Below the pieces are notes generated by a model. That model was not told the DNA's origin and did not search any database. It saw only the letters and a list, made by a program, of their open reading frames with translations. A stretch of DNA of 64,000 nt from Lutjanus erythropterus (Eukaryota > Chordata > Actinopteri > Lutjaniformes > Lutjanidae): contig CM034613.1 in the NCBI GenBank assembly GCA_020091685.1, positions 11,068,331 to 11,132,330 of the forward strand, given 5' to 3'. Below are positions 26,372 through 37,754 of this stretch, piece after piece. Within the stretch, counting starts at the first letter, position 1. Every line of letters starts with the position of its first letter. The position numbers and the translations under genes were made by a program.

Positions 26372-27835
26372 CCTCCACAGTGAGATCTTGAACAGACTGA
26401 ACATATCACTCACTAGTTCAAAAACTGCAAATGCTTGTGAGTGTTTGTTTTAATGAATCTGGAGCAGCAGATTGGTTGGTCTTGTGAACTGTTGCCTGCA
26501 GAGCTAAACGCAATCACTGGCATGGACTTGAAAATACTGCTGTATGTTTACCCAGGCTTGGACTCATCATGAGCATCTGCACTGACTTAATGTTGAAACA
26601 GAGATGTAGCAATACATCTACAGAGGAGCTGCCTTTGTCTTTCGGATGAGACACTAAATAAAATCCAAACTGGTTAAATGAAGACTGCAACTATAAATAG
26701 AGAGCTTTCTACTTATTGGCTATTAAATGGCAAACCATGTTGCTTACTTTATCTGTACTGTAACAACACACTTTACACTGTATTATTCAGAAAACATGTA
26801 ATCTGAATTGTTTTTGCTTTTTTTTTGTTTTGGTACACATGGTTGAATCACATGCACTGTCCAACAGTGTCCATGTATGCTTAATTTATTGGAAAAAATA
26901 CTCTAAGGTATCCATCTTAGGTGTACCAAAGATTTCTAATGTTTTATGAAGGATATTATAGAAGTAGCTTATGCCTCAAATAAGTGAAATAAGCAAAATA
27001 TTCTTTGCAGTTCATATTAGGTTATTTACAATTTTGTTTACGCTTTGTGTGTGTTTTTTAGCTTTGAATGTTTCGTGTCAGAGTGTTGGGGCAAAAATGG
27101 GGTAGATAGTTTGTTATTGTCCTTTTCCTGTAGTTCCAAACCTTCAAAAGGAGACAAGATAAATCTGAGGAGTGAAGAGATGATTCACAGCATAAGGGAA
27201 AAAAAAGAAAAATACAAAATATGTGCTGTACTTTTTTTCCTCTCTAATTTGTGCTTTTATTGTGAAATCCTAGATAATTTTGCCTATTTGCCTGGAAAGG
27301 GAAACTCAATTCAGAAAGCACAATATACTGTAGTTTGTTTTATGTCTCTGCTTTTATTGTGAAAATCCTAGCCATTTTTCCTTATGCCCAATGAAAATGA
27401 GTTCTCATGCTCAATTGCATAAACATGTACAAGTAGACACTGGTTTACTTAAGGTGTCCAACTGAAAAGGTAAGGAACTACTGATTAGTGTTGATCACTG
27501 CTGCAGCCATGTTAATAGAAATTATGGTTTCTGTATTCACTACAGCCCAAAACTGACACTTGATGCTGTAACACATTTGCACGCAGGCATAATGATGCGT
27601 TGTGCCATGAGAAGTCAGATAATGCACATTTGACATTGCTCTTTCTAAAGTGTTGTATTTTTTAAAGGGAGTTCTGCATTACAATCCAATGTTGATTGCA
27701 TACAGAATTTTAAGTATAATGTATTTCTGTGAGGGATGATGTGCAAATATAATAACAGAGTTTGAGTATGTTAATTATTGGGAAATATTTTTCTATGCTA
27801 TTTATAAACTAATAAAAAAACAACTACTGTCTTTT
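26372..27835 (+). other. adcy7: adcy7 3'UTR with two poly(A) signals
   Basis: Downstream of the TGA stop are canonical AATAAA hexamers at 26657-26662 and 27811-27816. They give possible short (about 0.3 kb) and long (about 1.45 kb) 3'UTRs. Between them the DNA is AT-rich. It contains a local duplication of a segment beginning TGCTTTTATTGTGAAA at 27249 and 27349. No other gene is seen here. Polyadenylation site use is inferred. Confidence 0.55.
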
Positions 27836-28084
27836 GTTTGCTTATCTGTTTTAAATATCACAATAGCAAATTGTGAACATACATTGTGTTATCAGTCCTT
27901 GCACACTGAGAGGGCAGGATCAAACAGAAAAAGACAACAGATCCATCAAAGTAAGTAAAGTAAAAATGAAAAAAAAGTGACAAATCACTTAAAAACCTCC
28001 AAGTGCTTTTTCAGTACAGCTACTAGTGGATTTGTATGTTCCAACTTCCTACGTGTATATAATGAGTACCTTGCTTATCAAGAA

Positions 28085-28281
28085 GTGTGGAATTTCCCCC
28101 CAGTCCTGGTAAACGCCCACGTGCGCTCTGATTGGCTAAAACTACTCATGCAGAACTTTTCTGACTTGGTATTGGCTACCGCTGGTGTCAGTCACTGTGC
28201 TTCCTGCTTCACGGTGCGGTTTGTTATTAAACCTCTCTTAAATGTGACGGGAAATGTTGACGGTCGGAGTAAATGAAGTCG
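28085..28281 (+). promoter_or_regulatory. cyld: cyld promoter and 5'UTR exon
   Basis: Compact TATA-less promoter. A consensus kappa-B site lies at 28090-28099 (GGGAAATTCC on the - strand). An E-box CACGTG lies at 28119-28124 and inverted CCAAT boxes (ATTGG) at 28132-28136 and 28171-28175. A probable 5'UTR exon ends at 28281 with a GTGAGT donor. The acceptor is at 28541 (TTTACAG), giving a 5'UTR of unknown start joined to 28542-28597. Confidence 0.6.
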
Positions 28282-28595
28282 GTGAGTGTTTGATGAGTTC
28301 TTATCAAAATTCAGAACTACGTGTTTTTTTAGTCGACAGGATGGCGAAAATGTAGGTTGTGGCGTTTTCACGGCTTTTACAAGCGAAATGCTGTTTGAAC
28401 GTGAATGAAGAAAGTTTAAATATGAACGTTACTTCAGCTGCCAACACCTGCGTTAGCATTAACTGTCGGTGGAGGTAAACGGACAAACCTCGGTCCCTCT
28501 TGTCGCTTGTCTTTAAATAATTAAATGTGTTCAGTTTACAGGAAAATGAAGGGTTTAATTCCTCTGTGAAGCAGCTACATATAAAGACACGCTGA
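28273..28595 (+). other. Spliced upstream ORF ending 2 nt before the cyld ATG
   Basis: Joining 28281 to 28542, the ATG at 28273 opens a 20-codon frame (start MKSENEGF, end HIKTR) whose TGA is at 28593-28595. The main cyld ATG follows after two bases, at 28598. Such a short distance would limit reinitiation; the main start would then need leaky scanning past the upstream ATG. Inference from splice consensus; no expression data. Confidence 0.45.
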
Positions 28596-28597
28596 AG

Positions 28598-31500
28598 ATG
28601 TCAGGGGCCCATGAGTCAAACAGGAAGCGCCGCCCCCCCAAAATGTTCTTGATCTCGACCGACCTGAAGGTCCAGGACCAGCTGGACGGTACCATTCGGC
28701 TTCAGCGGGGGTTCATCTGCCAGGAGCAAGATAAGAGCAGGGGCGACTTCCTTTGGGTCAAGGTATTAACACACAAATTAACATGATTTTATATTTATAT
28801 GATAAATGTTAACACGCCCCACCATTCAGGGTACACCAAGGATATTTTGATACCTGGGAAGAGAGCTCTTTTGCGTAATGCCAGGAGAAGAGGAGATCAA
28901 AAGTTATCAACAGAGTTTACCTACTGTACTGGAAAATTCTGTGTAATTTATTTTAGGGATGAATTGATTATCCCTTATTTTGGTAATAGATAGATTAAAT
29001 AATTCGGCAAGCAAAGATGTCTCACATTAGTGCCAGTTTATCAAATGTAAGGATTTACTGTTTTTGTACAGTGAATACTTTTTGGGTTGTGGCCTGTTGG
29101 TTAGACAAAATATGTAATAACAGACACCACCCGAGGGATCTGGAAAGTTTACTATGTTCCAGCACCTAAATAAATTGGTTTATCAAGTAAATCAAATCAC
29201 TAAATTAATAATCAAATCTTTTGCAGGGCATTTGATAGTGAAAATAATCCACTTACTTCAACTAATCTTAAATGACCAGTGTGTAGCATTTAGTTCCATG
29301 AAGTTGTGACTTAGCAGACTGCAAACCCATCGCCTCACCCTCCCCTTTCAAGCATGTAGGAGAACCTATGGTGGCAGCAAAAACATAATGCAATTTTTGT
29401 ATATTTTCTTATTTATTTTTTGTATTTATTTGTTTTGTTAGGATGGTGCAGGCAGTTTAACACCATTGATCTTACTGTCTGACTGTCACTCTCATTAGTT
29501 GCAGCCCCAATTTGGTGAGTGATTGTAAGACTGTGAGGTGGCTGATGGTATGCCACTAATGCTACAGTAGCGCATGTAGATCCTGAAGCATGGGGACCTG
29601 TAGATTCACACCAAATTTGGAATTTACAGTCAAATTATTTTAGGTGTAATCAGTACATACATGCTGTGGTTATCACTGTTGCCTCACAGCAAGAAGGTTC
29701 TGAGTTCGAATCCCCCAATCAGCTGGGGAGCTGGGTAGTCTGTAGCCGGGGCAGGACCTTTCTGTGCGGAGTTTGCAAGTTCTTCTCGTGTCTGCCTGGG
29801 TTCTCTCTGGGTTCTCTCTGGGTACTCCGGCTTCCTCCCACAGTCCAAAGACATGCAGCATAATAGGTTAAATGGTAACTCTAAATTGCCCATAGGTGTG
29901 AATGTGAGTCTGAATGACATTTGTCTCTATGTGATTGTTCTGTGATGAACTGGCGACTTGCCCAAGGTGTACCCTGCCTCTCACCCAATATCAGCTGGGA
30001 TAGGCTGCAGCGCCCCCACAAACCATCATGATAAGTAGTTACAGACAATGGATGGATCAATACATACATTGATCATCATCACATATGCCAGGACAAAACA
30101 GCTTATGTCACAATGTTATGAACTGTCTACTCATTCAATGTATGTATCGTGAATAATAAATGAAATGCCATATGTACACCTGGTTAATGCTCCATGACAT
30201 GGAATATAATCTGATGTAATTCTGATTGTGTTCTACTATTAAATTAAACATGTCAAATATAATCCCAATATTATTTGGTTATTTGGCTTTAAATTTCTGT
30301 TATCAATTAGTCAGACTGGCTATGGTGGTGAGGCTAACATTTTAGCAATGTTAGCTAAGACTAGCACCAACATTAGCTTTGGGTACATCACTCAGGATAT
30401 ATGAAAATAACTTGCATATGCAGTCAGGGTTTGACAGTGGCCTGACTTTTGAGCAGTACCTGCCACCAGGAAATGACATGACATGAGGAAAATGAGTGGT
30501 GTACTACTAATGAATGAGTGGCATACCATTTTAGACAACAGCATATACCACTGAACGAGTGGCCTCTCACTCTACAGATCTACATATGCTGCTGAAGCAA
30601 TACTGGCATACTATCAGCCACTTTTCGATCTCTGCGCTGCTGAACTTATTTTAAAGGTGCAGTGTGTAGGAGTTACATGGATCTATCTATTGTATTTTTG
30701 TTACCTTAGAATGAGCTGTTTACTGTATATCTACAGGAGCTGTGCATCCTCCTCTATGGAGGCTGCGATGTTCGACTGACATGTTTCTACAGTAGCACAG
30801 AACGGACAAACCAAACACTGGCTCTAGATATGGTGTTTTGTGTTTGGCAGCCACTGTAGGATCTCCTACACACATAGAAGGGGAGAGTGAGACAAGGTAT
30901 TTGCAATCGATAAGGTCACCGCTAGATGCCACTAAATGCTAAGTAAAAGTGATGTGAGGTAGATTTATTTTAATCACTTTTAACCAGAAGTTTTACATGG
31001 CTTGGCTGGTCCTTTCCTCGGCTTCACCCATACTGAAAAGTGCTCCTGTCATGGCACCATGTTCTCTACCACATGCCGCTGAGTCACCTTATTCTTATTT
31101 AAATGGTGGATATACTTAGAACTGATTTCACGCCTCCTGAGTTTGCTACTCGCCTCTAATATCTTTCCTCTTCTCTCCCACACATTTGTCTGTCTTTGTC
31201 TTTGCCCGTTGTTCTCCTGCAGGTGTTGGATAATGACATCATGTTAAAACTAGAGAGGAAGTTCCTGCATGAAATCCCGGCTGAATTCAGTGGCCTGTTG
31301 GAGCCTGTATCTGATCCAGAGACCCGCTTAAAGCTTCTAAGTAATACATCAAGAGTTAATTACAACACAAAAGTAGTTACACTGTATACCATATTAGTAT
31401 AATGAACAAGTCTGTATCAGTAGAAGAATTAATGGACACTATGCAGTGATAGTTCTAAAAATATTGATTTTAAATAACAGTTATGGTTATTATATGAAGA

Positions 31501-34500
31501 CTATTCATAACTGTAATTGTGTTAGTAGTGGCCAAATAAGGTTAGTTGTAGTAGTAGTAGTAGCAGTAAAAATAGGAGCAGGAGCAATAATGACAAAATA
31601 CCGGTGTTACTGGAGTAAAGCTTACATAGTTTCATTGTGTTGTATTTTACAGACAATCCCGGGAAGCTGCAGCATTTGGCTAATTTGCCCCTCGATGCTC
31701 CGCTGTGGGTCCAAATAGGCCAACAGGACGAGCTGGCAGAGGCAGAGCTTAAATACGTCGGCCCGCTGACCAGAGGGAGCAGTGCTGTGATTTTTGGGGT
31801 ACAGCTGAAGGTAAACTCAACTTGAGGAGATAAGTTGAAACTTTTTAGCATACCAAGGATTAAATCCAATAATGCTATTGAGGTTAAAGTTACAGTCTCT
31901 TAAGATTTCAGGTGCTTATTGTTCCAGGATTCAAGACAACAGCCTTTTTTTTAAATTATATTATGGAGGCAGATTCAGTACATAAATTCAGAGAAAAAAA
32001 TAAATGGATAAACAAATAAATGAATAAATCTGGAAGGAAGAAAAACAACAGAAATTCCATACATATATCTATCTGTATCTATATATTGTTATTATACCCA
32101 CAGTTATAACAGAAAATGCACACTTGGATATGTTTGGTATTTGGCACTTGTCCCCCAGTAAACGCAACTTTGGGATTAAAGTGATTCCTGAACCAAACCA
32201 GCTGCTTAAAAATTCTAATACTTTTATCCAAAGTGGTCTAACCAAACTACATTCCCATATACAGGGCAGGAAAGTTAATGTTTCAGTTTTACATTTCCAA
32301 CACATATTGTTGTTTAATAACTTTATTCCGTGGAGTCTCTACAGTATGTGGGAATATCTATGCAGTACTTTATATTGTTTGAACTCTCCCCTCGCTTCTT
32401 TCACATATTTGCCACATCCTGACAATTTTAGACTATTTATCACCTTAAATTTTTTCTCCAAGGTCCCTCTGCCAAATAGTTTTCACATTAACAGACTCAT
32501 TACTCAAGAGGGAGCAAGTTAGTGAGGCCCTGCAGTTTTCCCAGATAATTTCTAATTGAGTTATCACCAGCATTGAGAACTTTGGTGTAATACAACTTCT
32601 TATCTGTAAGTATGTCCAGAAATGTCCTTTTTCTACCAAGTAACAATAACAGTGTTGAAAAATACGTTGCATTTCTTGCTCTACAATCATCACCATCCTG
32701 TATTTTGGGACAACATCGGGTTTGCATTTGCAAAAAACTGTAATACAACAAAAACTGGACTTGATGCCACAAGAGCAAATAACCAAATTAAAACATTTGT
32801 ACCTACAATAGACTGTGCGTCAGAGATTCAAACTTTTTTCACTTTTCGACAAGCAACGCTTTTTCCATGTCAGTTTGGGTGATTTGTGTGAATCGTCCAG
32901 CTATTAAATTAATTGAACAAATCTCCTTAATGGTTCCTGCAGTCGGTGGTTAAATTGGCTGACACAGAGGGCTACGTTCTTCTACAGATCCGGGTGGCCC
33001 CACATGAGTTGCATCGCTCCCCGTTGTGTCAAAGCAATTGACGGTGTTTACAACTTCCATGAGACAAAGACGCAGGACTAGTCTTTTGGTCATGAACAGA
33101 GAGAGTGAATTCTGGGTAAACGTGTAGGAACACTAAAAGTTTGGTGCCAGTAAGATTAAATTGATGTGCTAACATTAGCTCCAGCCTCTCTCTGGTCTGT
33201 CTCTGTTGCTAGCCTAACACTAACAGTGCAATTCATCTCAGTCTGTCTTTGTGTCTTGGATGGATGGATTATGATTGTTTATTGTTCATCAGTCAATCAT
33301 GGCATGAAACCCACTTTTTATATAATCAAATAACTAAATAAACTCAAACTGATCAGACCGATCAACACTTGAACAAACTACCTAATTGACAGAAACAATG
33401 TTAGAGAAAAACTTATTTGATGTGACATTTTTGTTTGACTCATGAGTCATCTGCTAACATGGAGGGGGTGGAGTTTATGACCGCTACTGACACTAAGGGG
33501 GCAGACAAGTGTTGTTTTTTGGTTTTTTTTGGCAAGCTGTTTCTTGTTCATCTCTCTATATGTCAATACTTGCAGTTTCTTTACATGTGCAGGGTGTCTG
33601 TGAAAGGACAGAGCTGTGATTGGTCAGACAGTTTACCTGTAATAATGTTGTCCTGTCCTTTTCTCTCCTCTGCAGGGTTCTGCAGCAGGTAAAGGAATGA
33701 GTAATGGTTCCTATAAAGGCCATCGACTCTTCAGCTGCCCTGAAGGTTGTGCCCTCTTTGTCCCAGTCAGCCAGATCAGGCTCCGCCACTGGTCTCGCAG
33801 CAACGGCTTAGACGCACGTGAGCGAGACCGCGAGCGAGATCACCACCGCATCAGCAGCAATAATCACCCCAGCAACGGGCACCATAGCAACAACAACGAC
33901 CGCTCAAACCATCATCACCATCAACAGCAACCCAGTCGTCACATTAGTTTCCATCAGCATCGTCCCAGCAGCCCTCCTCAGCAGCCGCATCCTGTTGGCA
34001 TCCTGTCCCGAACGGCGGAGTCGGCGCCCATCGCAGTTCAAAACCAGATCCAGGTCCGAGGCCCGGTGTCTCCACCACCATTCCATGTTGGCCAGCGAGT
34101 TTGTTTCCCCCTGGAGGACACCGTTTGCAGCGGGGAGGTGCGCTTCTGTGGCCTCCTGCCTGGTCGGTCCTCGTCAGGGATGTATGTTGGAGTCCTGCTG
34201 GTCAGTACGACATGAGGTTATATCTTGTTAGAGAGATAGTTCTCATTATTTGATAGTCATTGACATAAAAAGAATGCAAATTTTCCCTCTGCTTAATTCT
34301 CTATTATAAAAAAAACATTGTCTTATTCAGCTTATTCAACTATTCAGCTAAGTTCATTTTCACTCATATGTTTATTAGGAAGGTTTTGTGTGTGCAGCTT
34401 TGTGTTTGACTTTGCGTTCCACGTTCCAGGACACTCCTGTTGGTAACTGGGACGGGCTTTATAAGGGAGAGAAGCTCTGCCACATTCCTTCCCCTCTGTA

Positions 34501-37500
34501 TGGACAACTTCTGCCAATCACCAAGGTTTCCCCAGGTATGCTCAAGGTTTACACAACAAGGCCTCACACACACATTAGTTGAAAGTGAGTGACTTTACAT
34601 GTGCAAAATACTATAGTAATATTCCAACTGAGCTGTTTATATGACTACTGAAAATTAATGTTTCATTAATATTCCCATTAATATGTAGCCATGCATACTC
34701 TTGATTAACACTCAAAACCTCAGTCTATCATTAAACCATCCTTTTGAAAAGGTCGCTGTTGTAATACTTGTGCATATCCAAAAACCTGTTTAAGTAAAAT
34801 TAAGCTAAGTCTTTCATGATGTTTAAAAGAGGGTCTGTTTCTCCTTCTGACCAGAAATGTGGGAATTTCTCTTGTGCATGATTCTACTCCAGTCTTACAA
34901 GTTGTTGGCTATTTGGTTTGTTTACAACGCAGAGAGCTGATTGTAAACGTGTCGCAAACTGTGGTTTAAAAAAAACAAACAAAAAAAACAACTTAAGATG
35001 TATATTCTGAATATTGTACATTACTGGATACGGCCTCTTCTTAAAATCAAGATGGTTAACGTAGAGAAGACATTATCATTAAGAATGCAATATTTTAATC
35101 AACAGTTAGAATATAAGAGAAAAAGCTATTTTGTGTGCAAACATATCAGTTAACAACTAATTTAGGTCCAAGGACTCCATAGACATGCACACAAACATAA
35201 ACAGAGGCACACAGGGACGAGATGCACCTCGTAAACTCTGAAACACATAGGCCTACATCTGTCATTACTTTTGTGTTTTTTCACTACAAAAAAATTCTAA
35301 AAAACAAAACTCTAAAATTGCTCAACCGTTTCCTTTTACAGCAGGTCCCCAAGTTGTTCTATGCTTACACTCATTATACAGTGTTGTTAAGAATGCTTAA
35401 ATTTAACAGTTTTACACAATAAATAGGAGGCTTCAAACAGACTCTGTGATCAGTGATTTGCATTAGCCAGTACTACTTCCAGTGATTGCTGATCAGCCTC
35501 AAGAATCCTGATCAGAGCACCCTTAATTTAGAACACATAAAGAAAAAATAATGCACCCAACTCTTGTTCCTTTTCCTTTCAGAGCCTAAATCCCACCGTC
35601 ACAACCCACCTCACCACATTCCCAAATCCATCCTGAAGCCCGTGCCACCCCCTGTTACTAAACCGGGCCCTATGTCACCACCTGCCTCTGCTCCCAAGAT
35701 CGCCCTGATGCCCCCCACCAAACCAGCACTTAAACCCCCTCCACTACCGCCACCGAAACCCAACAACAAACCCCTGCCTCCCCCTCTTCCACCTCCCAAA
35801 CCCCGCAGCCCGACATCACCAATCACCACCGACCAGCTGCAACACACCAATGGGGTGCACGGACCTCCTTCGCCGCTAAGGTCACCAGACTTTGTTGAAG
35901 CTGCAGGGGAGGATGGAGAGGCAGTACAGGAGGGCGAGCTGGAGGTGGGGTCGATGGTTGAAGTGAACGACCCGCCGCTCTTTGGGGTCATTCGCTGGAT
36001 TGGACGGATCAGTGGGATTTCAGAACAAGTGGCAGGAATCGAGCTGGTGAGATTTATACTCATTTTATAGTCTTGATTTAAGGTACAATCTGTTATCCAA
36101 ATCCTGTTTATGTCTCTAATTGATTTGTTAAGGGACAAATGTGAGAGGAGCGCTAGTAACAACTAAATCAAAGGTTTTAATTGTTTCCCGAAGCTGTTAA
36201 AAGTTTGTTTACATCATTAATAACTTGATAAATATGTGGCACAGCAAACTAAAGTAGAGACATTGAACTGACTCGCATAATATTAAATGATACACTGATA
36301 AACACAAACCCTGTGTGTGTGTCAGGATCAGGAGCTGTCTGCAGGAACAGACGGCAGTTACCTCGGTGAACGGCACTTCCGTTGCCCAGCCAACAAGGGG
36401 CTATTTGTCAAGCTTCGCAACTGTAGGCGGGACTCCAGGTTTCCAGCCCCTGAGACACCTGTCAATCAAGTGGAGCGATGCAACTCTATAGGTAGGAGAA
36501 GCATGGTTGTTGTGTGTGATGCAGCCTGTAAGTTGTTAAGTTCGAATTATTGTCATCTTGAAACCAACTGCGACCAGAAAGTGATTATGGAACCAGAATA
36601 CAGTCCCTTAGTCATGATATTTATATGTCATGTGAGTGTATATGAACAGTTTTATTATGTCACACTGTCTCTTGTGTCCCTGTGGCTCCCAGCCTTTGCA
36701 GAGTGGGGCAGCGAGCGTGTGGAGGAGCACACTCCCCCTGTGGACGGGGAGGAGGCCAGTGAGCTCTATCAGGGCTGGAAGAGAGGCATCCAGGGTCACC
36801 TCAACTCCTGCTACCTGGACGCTACACTGTTCAGGTAAAATCAGTGCAATCTGAGGCTGCTGACGTGCTCTATAGTAACAGATATGATTAACGGCAAAGC
36901 AGCTAGGTGTGCAATTCTTCAGAAAATCACTTTAGGCCCAGTTTAAATACAGATTTAATAAGTATAGATTAATGAGACTGTGTGTCAGATATTAAAACTG
37001 GTATAGATATTGTTGTAATCTTTAAAAAACTTCTTCATTATAAATACTGTATCCTTATGAATAATGTAACAGTGTGGTTTTATTGCCTTTCTGGGCTAAT
37101 TCAGAATAAACAGAACCAAGTTAGGTTGAGTACTGATCCCTACCATTGTTTAGCTGTAAATTAAGCTGAATTCATCTGTAAAAATATAAGTATGGCCACT
37201 TATTTTGCACCCTCTGTCATGTCAATGTCATCTCTCTCTCCAGTCTGTTCTCCTGCTGTAGTTCAGCAGACTGGGTGCTGTTTTGGCCCTCAGACCCTGA
37301 AATGGACCAAAACTCCAGTCAGGCTCAGGACCTGCTGCGCTGTGAGATCGTCAACCCCCTGCGAAGGTCTGCAAATGTGCTCAGTATTATTCATGACATG
37401 TTATTATTATTATTATTATTTTTTTATACACTTTATTTTTTTTAACTTTAAATTGCTGTTGCAAATGCAGTTGCTGCTGAGGATGCACTATTGCTACTAA

Positions 37501-37719
37501 AACTGCTAAAGTCCATTTTACACTGGACAAAAAAAAAAACTAACAAACACCCACCAAGATCTGGCTTTTGTCTTCAGTGGGAAAGTACAAATGCTATTGA
37601 TTCCTGGGTTAGATGGCTCTTCAGTAGTCACAGGGGTTTATTGGCTCCACCCCCAGTTGGCCGTGATAGAAACTTGATACCCAGGTGGATGTGGATGGTC
37701 CTCATTCCTTCTGTAAAAA

Positions 37720-37754
<35 letters not shown>

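Noticed and set aside
29666-30069. Several ORFs on both strands of 29666-30069
   Set aside because: They lie entirely inside the SINE.
35611-36162. 183-codon - strand glycine-rich ORF
   Set aside because: It is the reverse shadow of the proline-rich CYLD exon.
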